Shown: positions 35,951 to 47,185 of the stretch, one piece after another
Position numbering within the stretch: the stretch's first letter is position 1
How the letters are laid out: each line of letters opens with the position of its first letter
DNA from: Schistocephalus solidus
Taxonomy: Eukaryota; Platyhelminthes; Cestoda; Diphyllobothriidea; Diphyllobothriidae
Length of the DNA: 64,000 nucleotides
Direction: 5' to 3'
Assembly: GCA_017591395.1 (NCBI GenBank)
Contig: WEDG01003375.1
Span: forward strand, 1-64,000
Notes under the pieces: model-generated
What the model saw: only the letters and a program-made list of their open reading frames with translations
Databases searched by the model: none
What the model was told of the DNA's origin: nothing
Position numbers and translations under genes: made by a program

Positions 35951-36325
35951 AGTTGTACTCGTGAACTTTCAAGTTGGGCACACCAACCCGTCGTCAGACG
36001 AAATGAACAGAGGAGAAAGTGAAAATTTTGAATGATACTTCAAAATAAAGCGTATTCCTCTCTCAAATGGTCAGACGACCCGTTTGTGCCAACTGAGGTG
36101 AGAGGGGTCGGCACATAAGTGCGGTAGGATTCGGGTCGGTTAGAGGGGGGCTGTTAGGGCCCCCTGTGTCGGAGGGGAAGGGGGATGGCGATTTAATGCG
36201 ACTACAGACTGTGAACTTAATGGTTGTCGAATCGGGATGGGGACGGAGGTAATGGCGCTGACGTTGTATGTGTTAAGAGTAACAGCTGTGGTTCGCCGTG
36301 TCAGGTGGAGGGGGTGGCGAGACAA
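35951..36325 (+). repeat. Left inverted arm of Penelope-like element 1
   Basis: Reverse-complement match to 37,482-37,833, including 'gtaggattcggg', 'gtcggaggggaag', 'gtgttaagagtaacagct' and 'gtggcgagaca'. This arm alone carries an extra ~42 bp near 36,028-36,070 containing 'ttcaaaataaagcgta', which resembles the 3' end of repeat R2. Confidence 0.85.
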
Positions 36326-37481
36326 GATAATCCAGTCGATATCCCAATACAATACGTTTCCGAAATGCTTAAGCTCTGTCTCAAAAACTACTGTCAATTC
36401 GGTGGAAAGTTTTATCAACAGGTTTATGGTTCCCTAATCGACTCACCGATATCGGGCCTACTCGCAGAACTGGCATTGCAACAACAAGAAGAGGAGGTTA
36501 TGCGAACTTCAGACCAAACATTTGGGTCTGATATGTAGATGATACATTTTTTATCATAAAAACCTATGAAGTGGAGCAGTTGCATCAGAGCCTGAATAGT
36601 GTTTTCCAGCTATTCAGTTTACTCGTGAAGAAGCAATAGGAGGTATCCTTCCGTTCCTCGACGTGCGTAGCCAAAAACTTTGATATGGCGGCCTCGCAAC
36701 GCGTGTCTACCGAAAAGGCTCTAATGCCGGTATCTTACTTAGCTATGAAAGCAACCATCTTGCGGCCCATAAAAGCAGCTGCATTTGAACCCTTTCCACC
36801 CGGCCTTTCTTTACTGTAGTAGCGATGATCTACACAAAAATAACTCACTTATCTGTATCGGTTATTTCGACTCAACGGATATCCAGTCAGCTTTGTGAAA
36901 AGCAGCCTCAAACCCCAGAGGCAACCACAAACCTTTGGCTCTAATGGAGGACCCCAACCACGTAAATTCTACTCCCTACCCTACATGAAAGGCATCTCCG
37001 AAGCGATCGCCCTACAATTAAACCAGTTTTGGCATCTCCATTGCGCAGAAACCGGTATCGTCCTTGCGCGCAACACTATCTCGAGTAAAAGATCCCATAC
37101 CCAAAGAGCAGCAAACTAATGTCATATACCGCATTCCATGTGCGAACTTCTCTGTAATAATATCGGTCATATCGGCCGACGACTTGGGACGCGTGTTACC
37201 GAACATAAACTAGCCATCCATCGACGCAACCCTTTGTCACCCATCTTTGCGCACACCCTTGAGTTCGACCATCGCTTCAATTGGGACGGAACTGAAGTGG
37301 TGGCAATGGCTAACACCAAACAGACACGTGAATTCCTCGAGGCCTTGCACTCTAGCACGACCAGCATCAACCACCATGTTGATCTGGACTCTCATTACGA
37401 AGGCCTGCGTGCCCGGCTCACTGACTTTCGCCCACAACCTAACAACAGCTGCTTATCTTTGCTGGACCACGTTGAATCTTA

Positions 37482-37833
37482 CTGTCTCGCCACCCCCTCC
37501 CCCTGACACGGTGAACCAAAGCTGTTACTCTTAACACATATAACACCGGCGCCATTATCTCTGTCCCCATCCTGATTCGACAACCGTTAAGTTCACCGTC
37601 TGTAGTCACTTTAAATTGCCATCCTCCTTCCCCTCCGACATAGGGGGCTCTAACAGCCCCCCCTAACCGGCCCGAATCCTACCGCAATTATATACTGACC
37701 CCTCTCACCTGAGTTGGCTGTCTGTCCTTGTCGGTCCTGTAGCACAAACTGACCTCTGACCATTTCACTTTCCCTCTGTTCATTTCGCCTCACGACGGGT
37801 TGGTGTGCCCAGCTTGAAAATTCACGAGTACAA
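37482..37833 (-). repeat. Right inverted arm of Penelope-like element 1
   Basis: Inverted copy of 35,951-36,325. A related fragment ('ctgacgacgggttt...agccagctggaaaat') occurs at about 51,300-51,362. Confidence 0.85.
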
Positions 37834-38068
37834 ATCCATTGAAATACTGCTATTGTAATACTGGTATTGAAATACGAGTATCCCAAGATATTAACTTAAA
37901 AGGGATGACATTCTTTGGGAAATTACAAACTTTCCTGCATAAATTTTCGAAAATGGTGCGCCAGCTCGTTGTCAGACTTTGGGATGTGTACAAGAACAAT
38001 TAATTTATAAATCGTGTCTACGGTTGGGTGATGGTTGTGACAATATGTGTTAAGTTAATCTTGTCAGC

Positions 38069-39560
38069 CCGTCGTGATTGGCCATGGGCATTTTAATTTG
38101 TCCTTGAGGATTTTGTATGTGGCATTTAAATCGATATGTCGATTGACGCATGCTTCATCTAAGTGCATTGCATCCAGGAATTTGCGACCATTTCCCTTTG
38201 GGCAGGTGCCCACAATCCGAGTGCTCTACCATGCGCATTTAAGCATGGTGTCCAGTGTGTGCATGGCAACCTGGGATATGTGGTTTCGTCTTCTGACCGC
38301 AAACTGATGTTCGTGTATGCTGGTTTCGACGGATTTCCCAGTTTGTCCACAATAAACGAAATCACAACTGGAACATCGGATTTTGTTGACAACATCCTTT
38401 TCTATCAAGATAGCTAACCCTGTCCTTAGGGTGTACAAGCTGTGAGCGCAAGGTAGATTCGGGTGCTGTGCTACTTGTATCTGGGGTTTTCTTAGTTGTC
38501 TTTCGACAAGTTCGGATACATTTATAACGTATGGGGAGTTTTGGTGGCTGAGCGACCGTTTCGTTCAAACTAACTTTCGGTTTGATTTCTTATCGCTACA
38601 GACATTGATGCACGAAGTCACGCGGGTATCCATTTTTGGAGAATAACTTAAAGAGGTATTTAATTTCTGCCTGCGCAGTATTTTGGCTCGATTTAGGAGA
38701 CTGTAGACAGAACCACGTTTGTGAAAGACGAGGTGGTTACTCTTAAAATATAGGATGACCTCAGAATATGTTTCTTTGCGATAAACTGATGTATGGAGTA
38801 ACCCATCAGTTTTCCGTTGGACGAGGACATCCAGAAATGGGAGTTGTCCCTCGGTCAGAAAGCCGTGTATGGGTGAGCACAAAGGAGCTCCTTTAAGTTG
38901 TTGATAGCATTAGTCGGAAAGAGAAAAGTTGGTTTGTAGATAGAGATCTAGCACATCAAGGATGTAGGCCTGAAGTAGTTCTTCGGTGCAGCGTCTCGCT
39001 AAATCCAGAGGGATAGAGGTGCAGAGCGAGACCACATCGAATGAAACCACTGCTTCGTCAGGCGTAACTGTGACTCCTTTTAGTTTGTCTAGAAAAATTC
39101 GGAATCTTCAATGGATTACTCAGCGTTCTTTGTAAGTGAACGTAGTTGGTGAAATAGCCACTTTGATATTGTATAGTTGGGTGCATCGATAAGGCGGGAC
39201 TATCGGTCACAGGGGTACCAGCTTTGTGAAATTTTGGAAGACCGTATATTTTGGCAATGGTAGTTTCTTCCTGTTTTAAGGATTTAACAAGAACTCCTGA
39301 GATTAATTTCTTTCCCATATAGCGTTAAAATTGTTTTTTTAATGCATGAATTTTGTTAATTTTTGGGGTCAGTAGACAGAGGTTTGCATGTTGAATCGTC
39401 TTTTAAGAGCGACGAACTCTTCTCTGTGGAGTCTACTTTGTTTAGGATGGTGGTGACACCTCCCTTATCGGTCGTCAGTATTATGATTTTCTTGCCTTGT
39501 TTAAGTTCATTTAGTGCCTTTCATTCATGATCTTTTTCGTCGTCATCGTCATCATCAGCA
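38069..39560 (-). pseudogene. Penelope-like element 2, internally deleted
   Basis: The minus-strand translation runs 'TTDKGGVTTILNKVDSTEKS' (about 39,470), 'KIYGLPKFHKAGTPVTDSPA', 'VVSFDVVSLCTSIPLDLAR' and 'GAPLCSPIHGFL'. It then jumps directly to 'TEGQLPFLDVLVQRKTDG', 'TSVYRKETYSEVILYFKSNH', and a GIY-YIG part with 'KIRCSSCDFVYCGQTGKSV' and 'EHQFAVRRRNHISQ'. It ends with 'FLDAMHLDEACVNRHIDL' and a stop near 38,070. The segment that should hold the catalytic YVDD box is missing, so RT activity is lost. It lies in opposite orientation to element 1, ~240 bp away. Confidence 0.85.
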
Positions 39561-39849
39561 CCATCATAACACGAGCATCGGTGCTTCTAGGAGTAATTTT
39601 ACTTGAATTTCTGACTGAATGCAACATAAATTTTGTTCAGTGACTTCAGGCTCATATGTTTGCGGGGATGTGAATGTTATAAACTGCCGCCAGAGACAAC
39701 AGAGGACGCAATGACGATTTCTGGCTTATTATTCGTCTCCAACCAACATGAATAGGATGCGATTGGTCAGGAATTGAATCAGCTCCCCATCTGACATGAC
39801 CGTTTGACTACTGTGAGCTATGATATTCACCGTGCGTCACTCAGCATGA

Positions 39850-40505
39850 CAGGCGCAGTGACGGTGACATGCGCCTGAATTAGTTTGTAGTGGTAGTAGA
39901 GTAGCGCAGCGTCTGCCGCGCTCCCTCTGCCCTCCCACACCTGGACCTGGTGGTAAGTTTGAGTCAATAATAACGGAGTGAGCGCAGTGGTTGAAAGAGC
40001 TAAACTACCCGTCTACGCGAGTCATGTACGCTCAGTCCGTGGACGATGAACCAAGTTTCCGAAGAAACAAGGGGGCGATTGATCCAATGTGGTCCAGAGT
40101 GCCATAGAGGCTGCATTAACAAGGAGCTATTGAGGTCCGACCTATATGTCCCGAGAGGACCAAGTTATCCCATCAGTCAACAGCCTGTCAAAGTCACGAC
40201 TTTTAACGCGTCATGATAATTTAAAAGCGCTTCAGGATTGCGTACAGTGAGGAACTGCCATTGGGATGGAGTCTTCAAAGTCTTTCCTATCATATGTAGA
40301 AGTCAACTGCCTGAGTCTGTCAGCCATCTAATGCGGAGATTGGACTCTAGTGGCTGGCGCGGCGTGCAGCCACATCCACGTGTGACATTCATTACGATAT
40401 GCCCATACTTTGCTCTACTGGGGTAGCGCGCGCGGTGCTTCAACCGGGATCCGGTGTTTTACCGGCACATCTTTCGCGTGGCCCGTTGAACGCACTTCCT
40501 GGGTG
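39850..40505 (+). repeat. Dispersed repeat R1, copy
   Basis: Shares ordered blocks with 28,170-28,755 and 53,105-53,730, e.g. 'ccgtctacgcg', 'cgagaggaccaag', 'gtcacgacttttaacgcgtc', 'aggattgcgtacagtgagg', 'gtcagccatctaatgcgg' and 'cgcgtggcccg'. A tRNA A-box-like 'gcgcagtggttgaaagagc' occurs at about 39,982. No common ORF. Confidence 0.75.
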
Positions 40506-40509
40506 CTGC

Positions 40510-42230
40510 GATCAATAAAATTAAATTTTCGGTCTTAAGTGTTACTTTTCCAATGTATTCTCACCCAAAATGTCAGAAAGGGATTCGTTACCCATGAAAA
40601 CACATAACGGAAATCAAATAATGTTAGCAAGGAATAAAAAAATTTATGATTTAATATACACAAATTTGCCTGGAGCTAACAGCGAGTACTAATAAAAAAT
40701 ACTAAATTTCCGATTGTTTCTGACAGGCACACGGACATCCACTCTCAGTTCAGCCCTCCACGGTAATCCTAACAACACACTGTGAATCTTCTTGTTGTAC
40801 CGATGAAGTCCACCAATCCTGTGCCCAACTTTTTGGCTGTTCCAAAATGTCGGATGCGATAGGTGCCCGGAGTGCATTTACGTCCGACGGAAGTGACCAC
40901 CCACTGTATTTCCGCCTCATGAAGAAAAAACCTCCAGAAACCTTTTGAACGGCGCCAAATGAATCTGGTAAAAGACGGACAGTGAAACAGTGCATCAGGC
41001 AACGGTTAAGCCATCCACAAAAACGGCTGAAAGGGGATAAGGAGGCCATAATCAACATACTTAGTTTCCCAGTTTGCGTCAGTAAATTTCTTGACCCAGA
41101 TGTCGCCTTCGAGCTTTTCGACCGTGAGGAAAGTTCCATTGTGTCGAAGATTGTGTCTGGGGTTTGCTGTTACAAAGACGGCGCTGACAGTATCGTTAGC
41201 CTAAAGGTCCGGTACAATATAGTGTTTTGAGCGAATAAAAGCATAGGACGCATACAGTAAACACAGTTAAGCTGCTAAAAGAGACCTCTACTATCCAGTG
41301 CACCATGGGAAACTGATTCAAGAACCGACGCTCCTCCTGCTGGTACTGTGCGCATAATGGATGCAACTGTAAGATGCATATCAAATTAACGAACACAACA
41401 CAGATTGGAAGTTGGTACTGTCACTGGCCAGTGGCATGTGCATTTACATAATAAAACTTCAAAAGTTTGAACAGCAAAGACGCAGTATGACACCCAACCA
41501 GTGAAAAAGATAAACAAAGGCTACGTGTAATCTGGGACCGGGGGTAATAGGGTGGGGCAAAACATCGGTAGAGTGCAATAATAAGTTGAAATTTAAAGAT
41601 ATTGTAGTTTAGCCCAAATTGATCAAATACGTCCATTTGCGACCTTGAAAATGAGCGCGGGAAATGAAAAACAATGCTAATCAACGCGAAACACCAAGGT
41701 TAGTGAAGGGAATCACCATCGTACGATTCGCGCAAGGTCAGTGATCAAGGTGCCTGTCCGAAAAATCACAGGTCAAAGGTTGGAGCGGCACAAATACTCT
41801 ATATGACTGAACAAGAAGTGCAGACCCAAAGAAATCTTAATCAACGGACAAGAAAGCGGACAAATTGAAAGTCAACCCCAGTCTACCAGGCTAAAACCGA
41901 GTCGTGTGTGCCGGTTACTAAAGGCTTCTGTGTGGGGGTGAAGTGGGCCGATGGAGGTTGTTGTAAGCATTGCAACAGACAAGAAATTGGAGAAATTGAC
42001 AGCGAACCCATGTCTACCAGGCCTCCGTATGCGTTGCGTGCCGAACACAACAACCGAAATTAAACACTCTTACTTTTGAAAATCAGTAGGTACTTATAAG
42101 TACGGTTCTGAGTTGGGTGTCATACGGCGTCTTTAACGTTTAAACTAGTCAGCTTAAACCAGCCCGCTGAATCAACACGGGGTCCATGTGAGGGCATGGC
42201 AGGCGTTATGAAGGCTACGAACCCATAATA
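40510..42230. other. Otherwise unassigned stretch
   Basis: Apart from the uncertain frame at 40,951-41,230, no gene or repeat is recognised. Confidence 0.4.
40951..41230 (+). CDS. Uncharacterised open frame, possibly an exon
   Basis: An open frame from 40,951 to a stop at 41,228-41,230 encodes 'CVSKFLDPDVAFELFDREES', then 'SIVSKIVSGVCCYKDGADS'. The composition looks protein-like and its start is not fixed by a clear Met or acceptor. The reverse strand also has a 129-codon open frame over the same bases, so at most one is real. I recognise no family. It could be an exon, a retrocopy or chance. Confidence 0.25.
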
Positions 42231-42234
42231 AATG

Positions 42235-42545
42235 AGACACATGGGGGCTTTTGAAATTGAGCCGCCATCTTCTCTGCTCTCCATTCGCATGTGAATCCTC
42301 TTATATGTACGTTGATTGGCCTATTTCACCCATTATATACTGAATTTTAACCCTATTTGTTTATTCGAACAACAAACATGAGGTTAACAGCGCACGACGC
42401 TGGCAACATTTTGAAGGAAGTTCAACTTGATCGATATTTTGAGGCGCATTCAATGACGATTCTTCACGGTGAATGGAGGACCTTTTTTGCTGAAATTTTT
42501 GGAATTTTACTTTCAAAATAAAGCGTAGCTCTCTCTCTCTATCTC
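42235..42545 (+). repeat. (CT)n-tailed dispersed repeat R2, copy 2
   Basis: Collinear with copies at 19.3 and 50.8 kb, shorter by an internal gap before 'attcttcacggtgaatggagga'. It ends 'ttcaaaataaagcgtag' plus a CT run (42,528-42,541). The clean 3' junction next to an inverted R1 copy suggests insertion beside it. Confidence 0.8.
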
Positions 42546-42840
42546 AAGGATGGGGATGGTACCACGCCTGCGTCAGATCCCGCCTTCTGTCTTCTCGATT
42601 CTTTCCCGCCACCGCGCTCAGGGAAGGGAGACTTTGATAGATGCAACGGAAGTCTGCTTTCAGCATAAACGGATTCCCGCGCAAGTTGCCGTCACTGCAT
42701 CTACCCTGCTGTTGGGGTACACGGTAGACATCGTCGGGAACGATGATCGGATTGTCCTATACACAACGCCTTATGCAAGGGCTTTAGATCACATCGGTCA
42801 CTGCGTCCAATCTCACTACAGGTCAGCTTGACGCGACGAG
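42546..42840 (-). repeat. Dispersed repeat R1, inverted partial copy
   Basis: The reverse complement matches the head region of R1 at 53,105-53,340. The translated minus frame of that copy and the plus frame here share 'KRI.AQV' and 'TVDIV', which reflects DNA similarity rather than a shown protein. It abuts the CT tail of R2. Confidence 0.6.
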
Positions 42841-42929
42841 TCCACTGTCACGCTACATATATTAATGCTCGCTTGGCGAGGGCTCCACATTGAGCTCCAA
42901 GGCACAACGGGATGTGTGCGTCCTGCAAC

Positions 42930-44190
42930 CTAATCATTGAACTGCCCCTCCCATGATACAAAATGAGGTCCATTCAGCCAGCGCCTGAGTCCCTCATCAT
43001 AAACAGTCATGGCCTTCTGGAAACTTTTGACGATGCGTTGACAGGTTTGGGTCTGAGAGTTGACAATAGATTGAATAATTTGAGCCTTATCAGCCCTGTG
43101 AGTTCGGCTGTTGTGGCTCTCATTTGCTGGAGAACTGAGAGCCCACAGTAAAGTCTGATACATGTGGGCACGCGTTGAAGAGTTGCCTAGTCACTGAGCG
43201 CAAGTTCATCTACGGCTGCCTAAACTTGTCATTAGAAAATGGAGGATGCGGGAGGAGAGATGGAAATAGGGAGAGAGAAGAAAATGCGTTGCAAGACTAA
43301 TCAGTATAAATAAATTCACAAGTAAATCATCACGGCATCCGCTCCTGGAAAGTGATGGTCCACATCGCTTGAAAGGGATGCACTTCTAATATGCTTAATT
43401 CACAGCTGCCTTCCAGTAAGTAGGGGAATTTAGATTGCGCTATTTTGTTTCGAAGGTTTTAAAAAGTACTGCATTCAGGTAACTAAAAATGTAACACATG
43501 GGTTATAAAGTTCTTGAATAATGTTGTCAGATTTAGTTCCTGACATTTAGTCGAGCATTCTGATTAATGTTTTTAGTGTGAGGAAGAGGGGAAAATGTTG
43601 TGATAAAGGTGGCCTGTTTTATTCTAATTTGAAAGTGGTGCTGCTGAAAGTCGTTTCTTACACGAGGAAGCTTATGATGAATATTGTATCTTTGAAAGAA
43701 CATGTAGGAAATGGTTTCGAATGCTAATTATGCCATAAAAAATAAGAAGCGTGCAGGACAGCCGAAAATAAACGTGAAGGTGAAAAATAGGAAACGGTAA
43801 TCGATCACGAATTATTTTAAACGATTAGCGGTTTATAGACCTACGTTTTCAGAGGTTTACTAGCTTTGGGAACGGTACAAACATATGGAATTTGGGGGCC
43901 GCATGAAGTTACGGAAAGACAGCAAATAAAATACATCTTTCAAGACACTCATTTTGTCCCGTGATCCATCAGGATAATCAAAAACATAAGAAACCCTGGA
44001 CGACGCTTGGTTAACTATCAGCATCAACACCAAGGCAGAGTATTCATGGAAGCGAAATAATGCCAAAAAGAATGGGTGTGCTACGAATTGCTGAAGTCAT
44101 CTAAAACCTTTACCGTCGAGCGATATCAGCAACAATTCTTCAATTTGAGTCGGTCACTGAACACAAAAAAAGTAGAATATTATGAAAGAC
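42930..44190. other. No gene recognised
   Basis: AT-rich; no supported feature. Confidence 0.4.
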
Positions 44191-44198
44191 ACGGTTAG

Positions 44199-44500
44199 GT
44201 GGATTCGAAACATGGCAACGCTAGATCCTACGCTGCACAAGGAGCTAGAGTGAAGTTTGGAAGTCCTACGCCACTCCCAACGTATTTAGCCGACACTGCT
44301 CCATCTAATTATCGTTTATCTCAGTCGACGCAACATGACCTTATTGAACAGCTCTTCAGTGTCTATGAAGAAGTCAGAAACCGACTCGGTCAATGGATTA
44401 CTTCAAGAGGTCAAAAGTTTCTCTACCATGGAATCAAATTTTTACCCGAATTGAGAAAAGCTTAGTTTCAAACGGCCAAAACTTTGAATCAAATGTGGCA
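44199..44500 (+). pseudogene. mariner transposase C-terminal fragment, inactivated
   Basis: The plus-strand frame reads 'KHGNARSYAAQGARVKF', 'YLADTAPSNYRLSQSTQHDL', 'SVYEEVRNRLGQWITSR' and 'YHGIKFLPE'. After a frameshift near 44,450 it continues 'KSLVSNGQNFE'. This follows the mariner/Mos1-type transposase order (HDNAxxH, YSPDLAPSDYHLF, W..GI..LP..W...V...G.YF). In the D,D34D catalytic triad the second Asp (DNA box) is Gly and the last Asp (SDY) is Asn, so it is dead. The N-terminal DNA-binding part and the terminal inverted repeats are not seen. Confidence 0.75.
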
Positions 44501-44599
44501 TGCAGTTGCTTGCAAATGAACATTGTTGGTTTGCATAAAAAATGTCACGGATCAATTCAAACTCCAAATAAGTCGGTCTATACGCGTTTCAAATAGACA

Positions 44600-47080
44600 C
44601 TCGCCTTGTCTTTTAAAGCCCCTATCTAAGGGCTCTGCAGTCCGTCGAAGATCGGAAAGGAAATTACAACCTAGTTAATTTTTGACAAGAACGTCAGTGT
44701 GTTCGAAAAGTACACTAGTGTGAAGCGCGATGTCAGCAATACCTCTGATGACAGTCCAAAGGAAGACAAAAGGAATATGGTTCACCGGACTGCCAAGTCC
44801 CCTCTCTGTATACGACTTGTAGTAAACAGAGTTCATGCGGTCTTTTATCTCGTGAAAAGCAGCTGACATTTAAGTCCTAGGTAACCGACGGAGAAAAGGG
44901 AAAACGGAGACAGGTGGGTTTCCAACAATCCTATCATTCGATTATTTTTTGTAAGTTCGGATTATTGGTGCTATTTTTGTTCATTGTAATACATCTTTCG
45001 CCCTTACATAAATGGATCGTGCCAATTGATTCGAAAATACAGAGTCGTGTACATAAATTAACATATTAGGAAATGATGCTACTATTTAACACAGCGCAGT
45101 TGTCCCATAGCTCTAAAAGAAAAAAGTGCAGTCCAGGCAAGCAAGCTTATGGTTTTCATTGAAACACAGCCCTATAAAACAGTCGTTTAACCTTTATCAC
45201 ATATTTGTGAAAGAGTTGTTCTAACAGTTCAGCCGGATTCATGCAATCCACTTGCATTTATAGCTAAACAGAAGAGAATGCAACCGATTACAACGCAGGC
45301 ATCTCAGTAGGGTTTTGAATTGTCATATCATTATTATCCCTGATAGGCCATTACCCGGAACCAGCTAGCTATCATCGGCTGTTTCCTATCGTTCTGGCCA
45401 TCGTTCGACAGTGGTTCCAGGTCCATCTGATCAGTTGGCTATTCAATGCTTCCATTTGCCTTCCTTTGCAACTCAATCACCTACAATGCATGTTTCCCTG
45501 TCGAATAACCGGCTGACACTAAAGAGCCGGCATTTGTTCCGTGGGTCATCCCGATTACTCGTGCCCTCCAACGTAGGACAAGGATTTACTTTTCCAGTAC
45601 AGCGGGCGATCCAGACAGGTGACCAATGAGATCAATTTTTTCGCCAAAAGTGTTTGTTTATATCTTCGTTAGTTTGCTGCCCCAGCATCTGAATTGCACC
45701 ATTTTTCGCATCCACTAGGCAGGACGAATGAGTGCCGCGACTGCCATAAAATACTACTTAACATACGCCAAAAGCATCTGCGGGGGTTAGTCATTAAGTT
45801 GAGACCTATCTATTGTACTTCGTCTGGAACGCAAAATGTTCCCTCTTTGTTTGACATTTCCACAAAAAGGGCGTTAAATCGACAGTGAGAGATCTATATG
45901 CCCCTAATTATGATTCATCACGTTGTTCATTTCATCAGCTAACAGGAAAGGCTTACAATGAGGTAAAGTTGCGCCGCTGGTACCACGGACGGCCCTGGTA
46001 TTTTTAACGTCAAACAAGGTCAGTTTATATGGAGAATCTTAACGTATGCTTTGGATGTTGGTTAATGGGATGTAAAGAGAAGATGTTCAATTTTTTTGCT
46101 GTTACGTGACTTTCAGCCAATCCTAATACTTGGCGATCAGCAGCAGGTAAAGTGTTTTACCAACAAGAATTGGGCATTACGCCAAACTAAACGACTTTTC
46201 AGCATCAGAGCTGCATCTGGAGTAAATTATTCTGAACTAAGGTTTATCGGGGCAAACCGAAAGTTGAAGTCCATCAGGCACATAGCGGGATAATTGCGTA
46301 ATATTACTAAAACTGAAACGAGGCAGTCAGTACTATAAACTGGGTAACAGGAGACACCATACTGGGCTTTTAGCATAGTACCTGTGCTGTCAGTATTATG
46401 CATCTTGTTACCGCAGTCTCAGTTACTACTGGAGTAGCAAAAAAATAAAGGATTCGAACACTAGATCAGTTAAGTGGTATTCGCTTATTTAATTTAACTC
46501 AGTTTGTCTGATCAATGATCGGTGTGGCAAGTCGTGCACCTTAGTACTGACATCAAAGTGGATCAGATGTTCAGATGGCCCCGAGCTGGGGCAACGACTG
46601 CACAAACAGGCAGAAGATCATAACCTAGCACATGGGCGTTGCATTAATCAACCAATATGTAACTCCCCTCGCACTTGGCAGGCCCTGCGGATACATTTTA
46701 CCCCAGGGAATCGCGAAGGTCAAAAAACGCAATGTGTGGACTTCAGTGGCAACCAACGCTTCTGAAAATGGGGCCAATAGTCATACTATGTGGAGATTGG
46801 CATTGATCAGCTCAACTTTGTAGACTCCGTCCCTCACCTGAAACGACCTCCGTGGGGGCATGATGTCAGAGATTGCACGAGGTAACAACCCCTACCCCTA
46901 GCTGGTCACAGGAAATCAACTACGAGACAATGGATGCCAGCACGACTTCCGCTAGCAGACCCCTGCCTATGCTCACAAATATTAAGTCAAAAATTGTTGA
47001 CCAGGCTGTTACGCCCTCCGCGGTATAAGACCTTTAGTAAACAGAATTTATGGTGCTGATAGAGCTTACTGTCCTCCAGG
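44600..47080. other. No gene recognised; small shared repeats
   Basis: A block near 45,040-45,110 ('ataaattaacata', 'cgcagttgtccc') resembles 48,700-48,780. A block near 44,795-44,850 ('tagtaaacagagttcatg') resembles 47,025-47,065. Open frames at 45.4, 45.7, 46.1 and 46.6 kb have no recognisable similarity or splice support. Confidence 0.4.
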
Positions 47081-47082
47081 GA

Positions 47083-47184
47083 TACGGGTGGCCTTATGTT
47101 TGATTCCAGGGATGGTAATATTTACGTGCCCTAACCTTAACCCTTACTGGAAACTCCCAAGAATTTAGCACAAGGCCACCCGTA
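47083..47184. repeat. 102-bp MITE-like element
   Basis: Starts with TACGGGTGGCCTTATG and ends with the reverse complement of TACGGGTGGCCTTGTG, i.e. 16-bp terminal inverted repeats with one mismatch. The interior is AT/CT-rich with 'ccctaaccttaaccctta'. The adjacent CTGAA tail of a LINE begins 1-5 bp after its right end. Confidence 0.6.
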
Positions 47185-47185
47185 A

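Larger units (their letters stand above)
35951..37833 (+). mobile_element. Penelope-like element 1 with inverted terminal arms
   Basis: Two arms of about 350-375 bp (35,951-36,325 and 37,482-37,833) are inverted copies of each other and enclose a decayed Penelope-type coding region. In the plus frames this shows the RT pieces 'IPIQYVSEMLKLCLKNYCQF' and 'DSPISGLLAELALQQQEEE', the catalytic 'YVDDTFFIIK' (preceded by a stop at the usual Arg) and 'LPFLDV'. A GIY-YIG-type C-terminus follows, with 'RRLGTRVTEHKLAIHRRNP' and 'FNWDGTEVVAM', then 'FLEALHSSTTSINHHVDL'. Penelope-like elements join an RT to a GIY-YIG endonuclease and are often flanked by direct or inverted pseudo-LTRs. Stops and a missing RT N-terminus make this copy inactive. 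Confidence 0.8.

Noticed and set aside
42550..42831. 93-codon frame sharing residues with a minus-strand frame at 53.1-53.3 kb
   Set aside because: The shared residues come from DNA similarity between two copies of repeat R1; other copies do not keep the frame.
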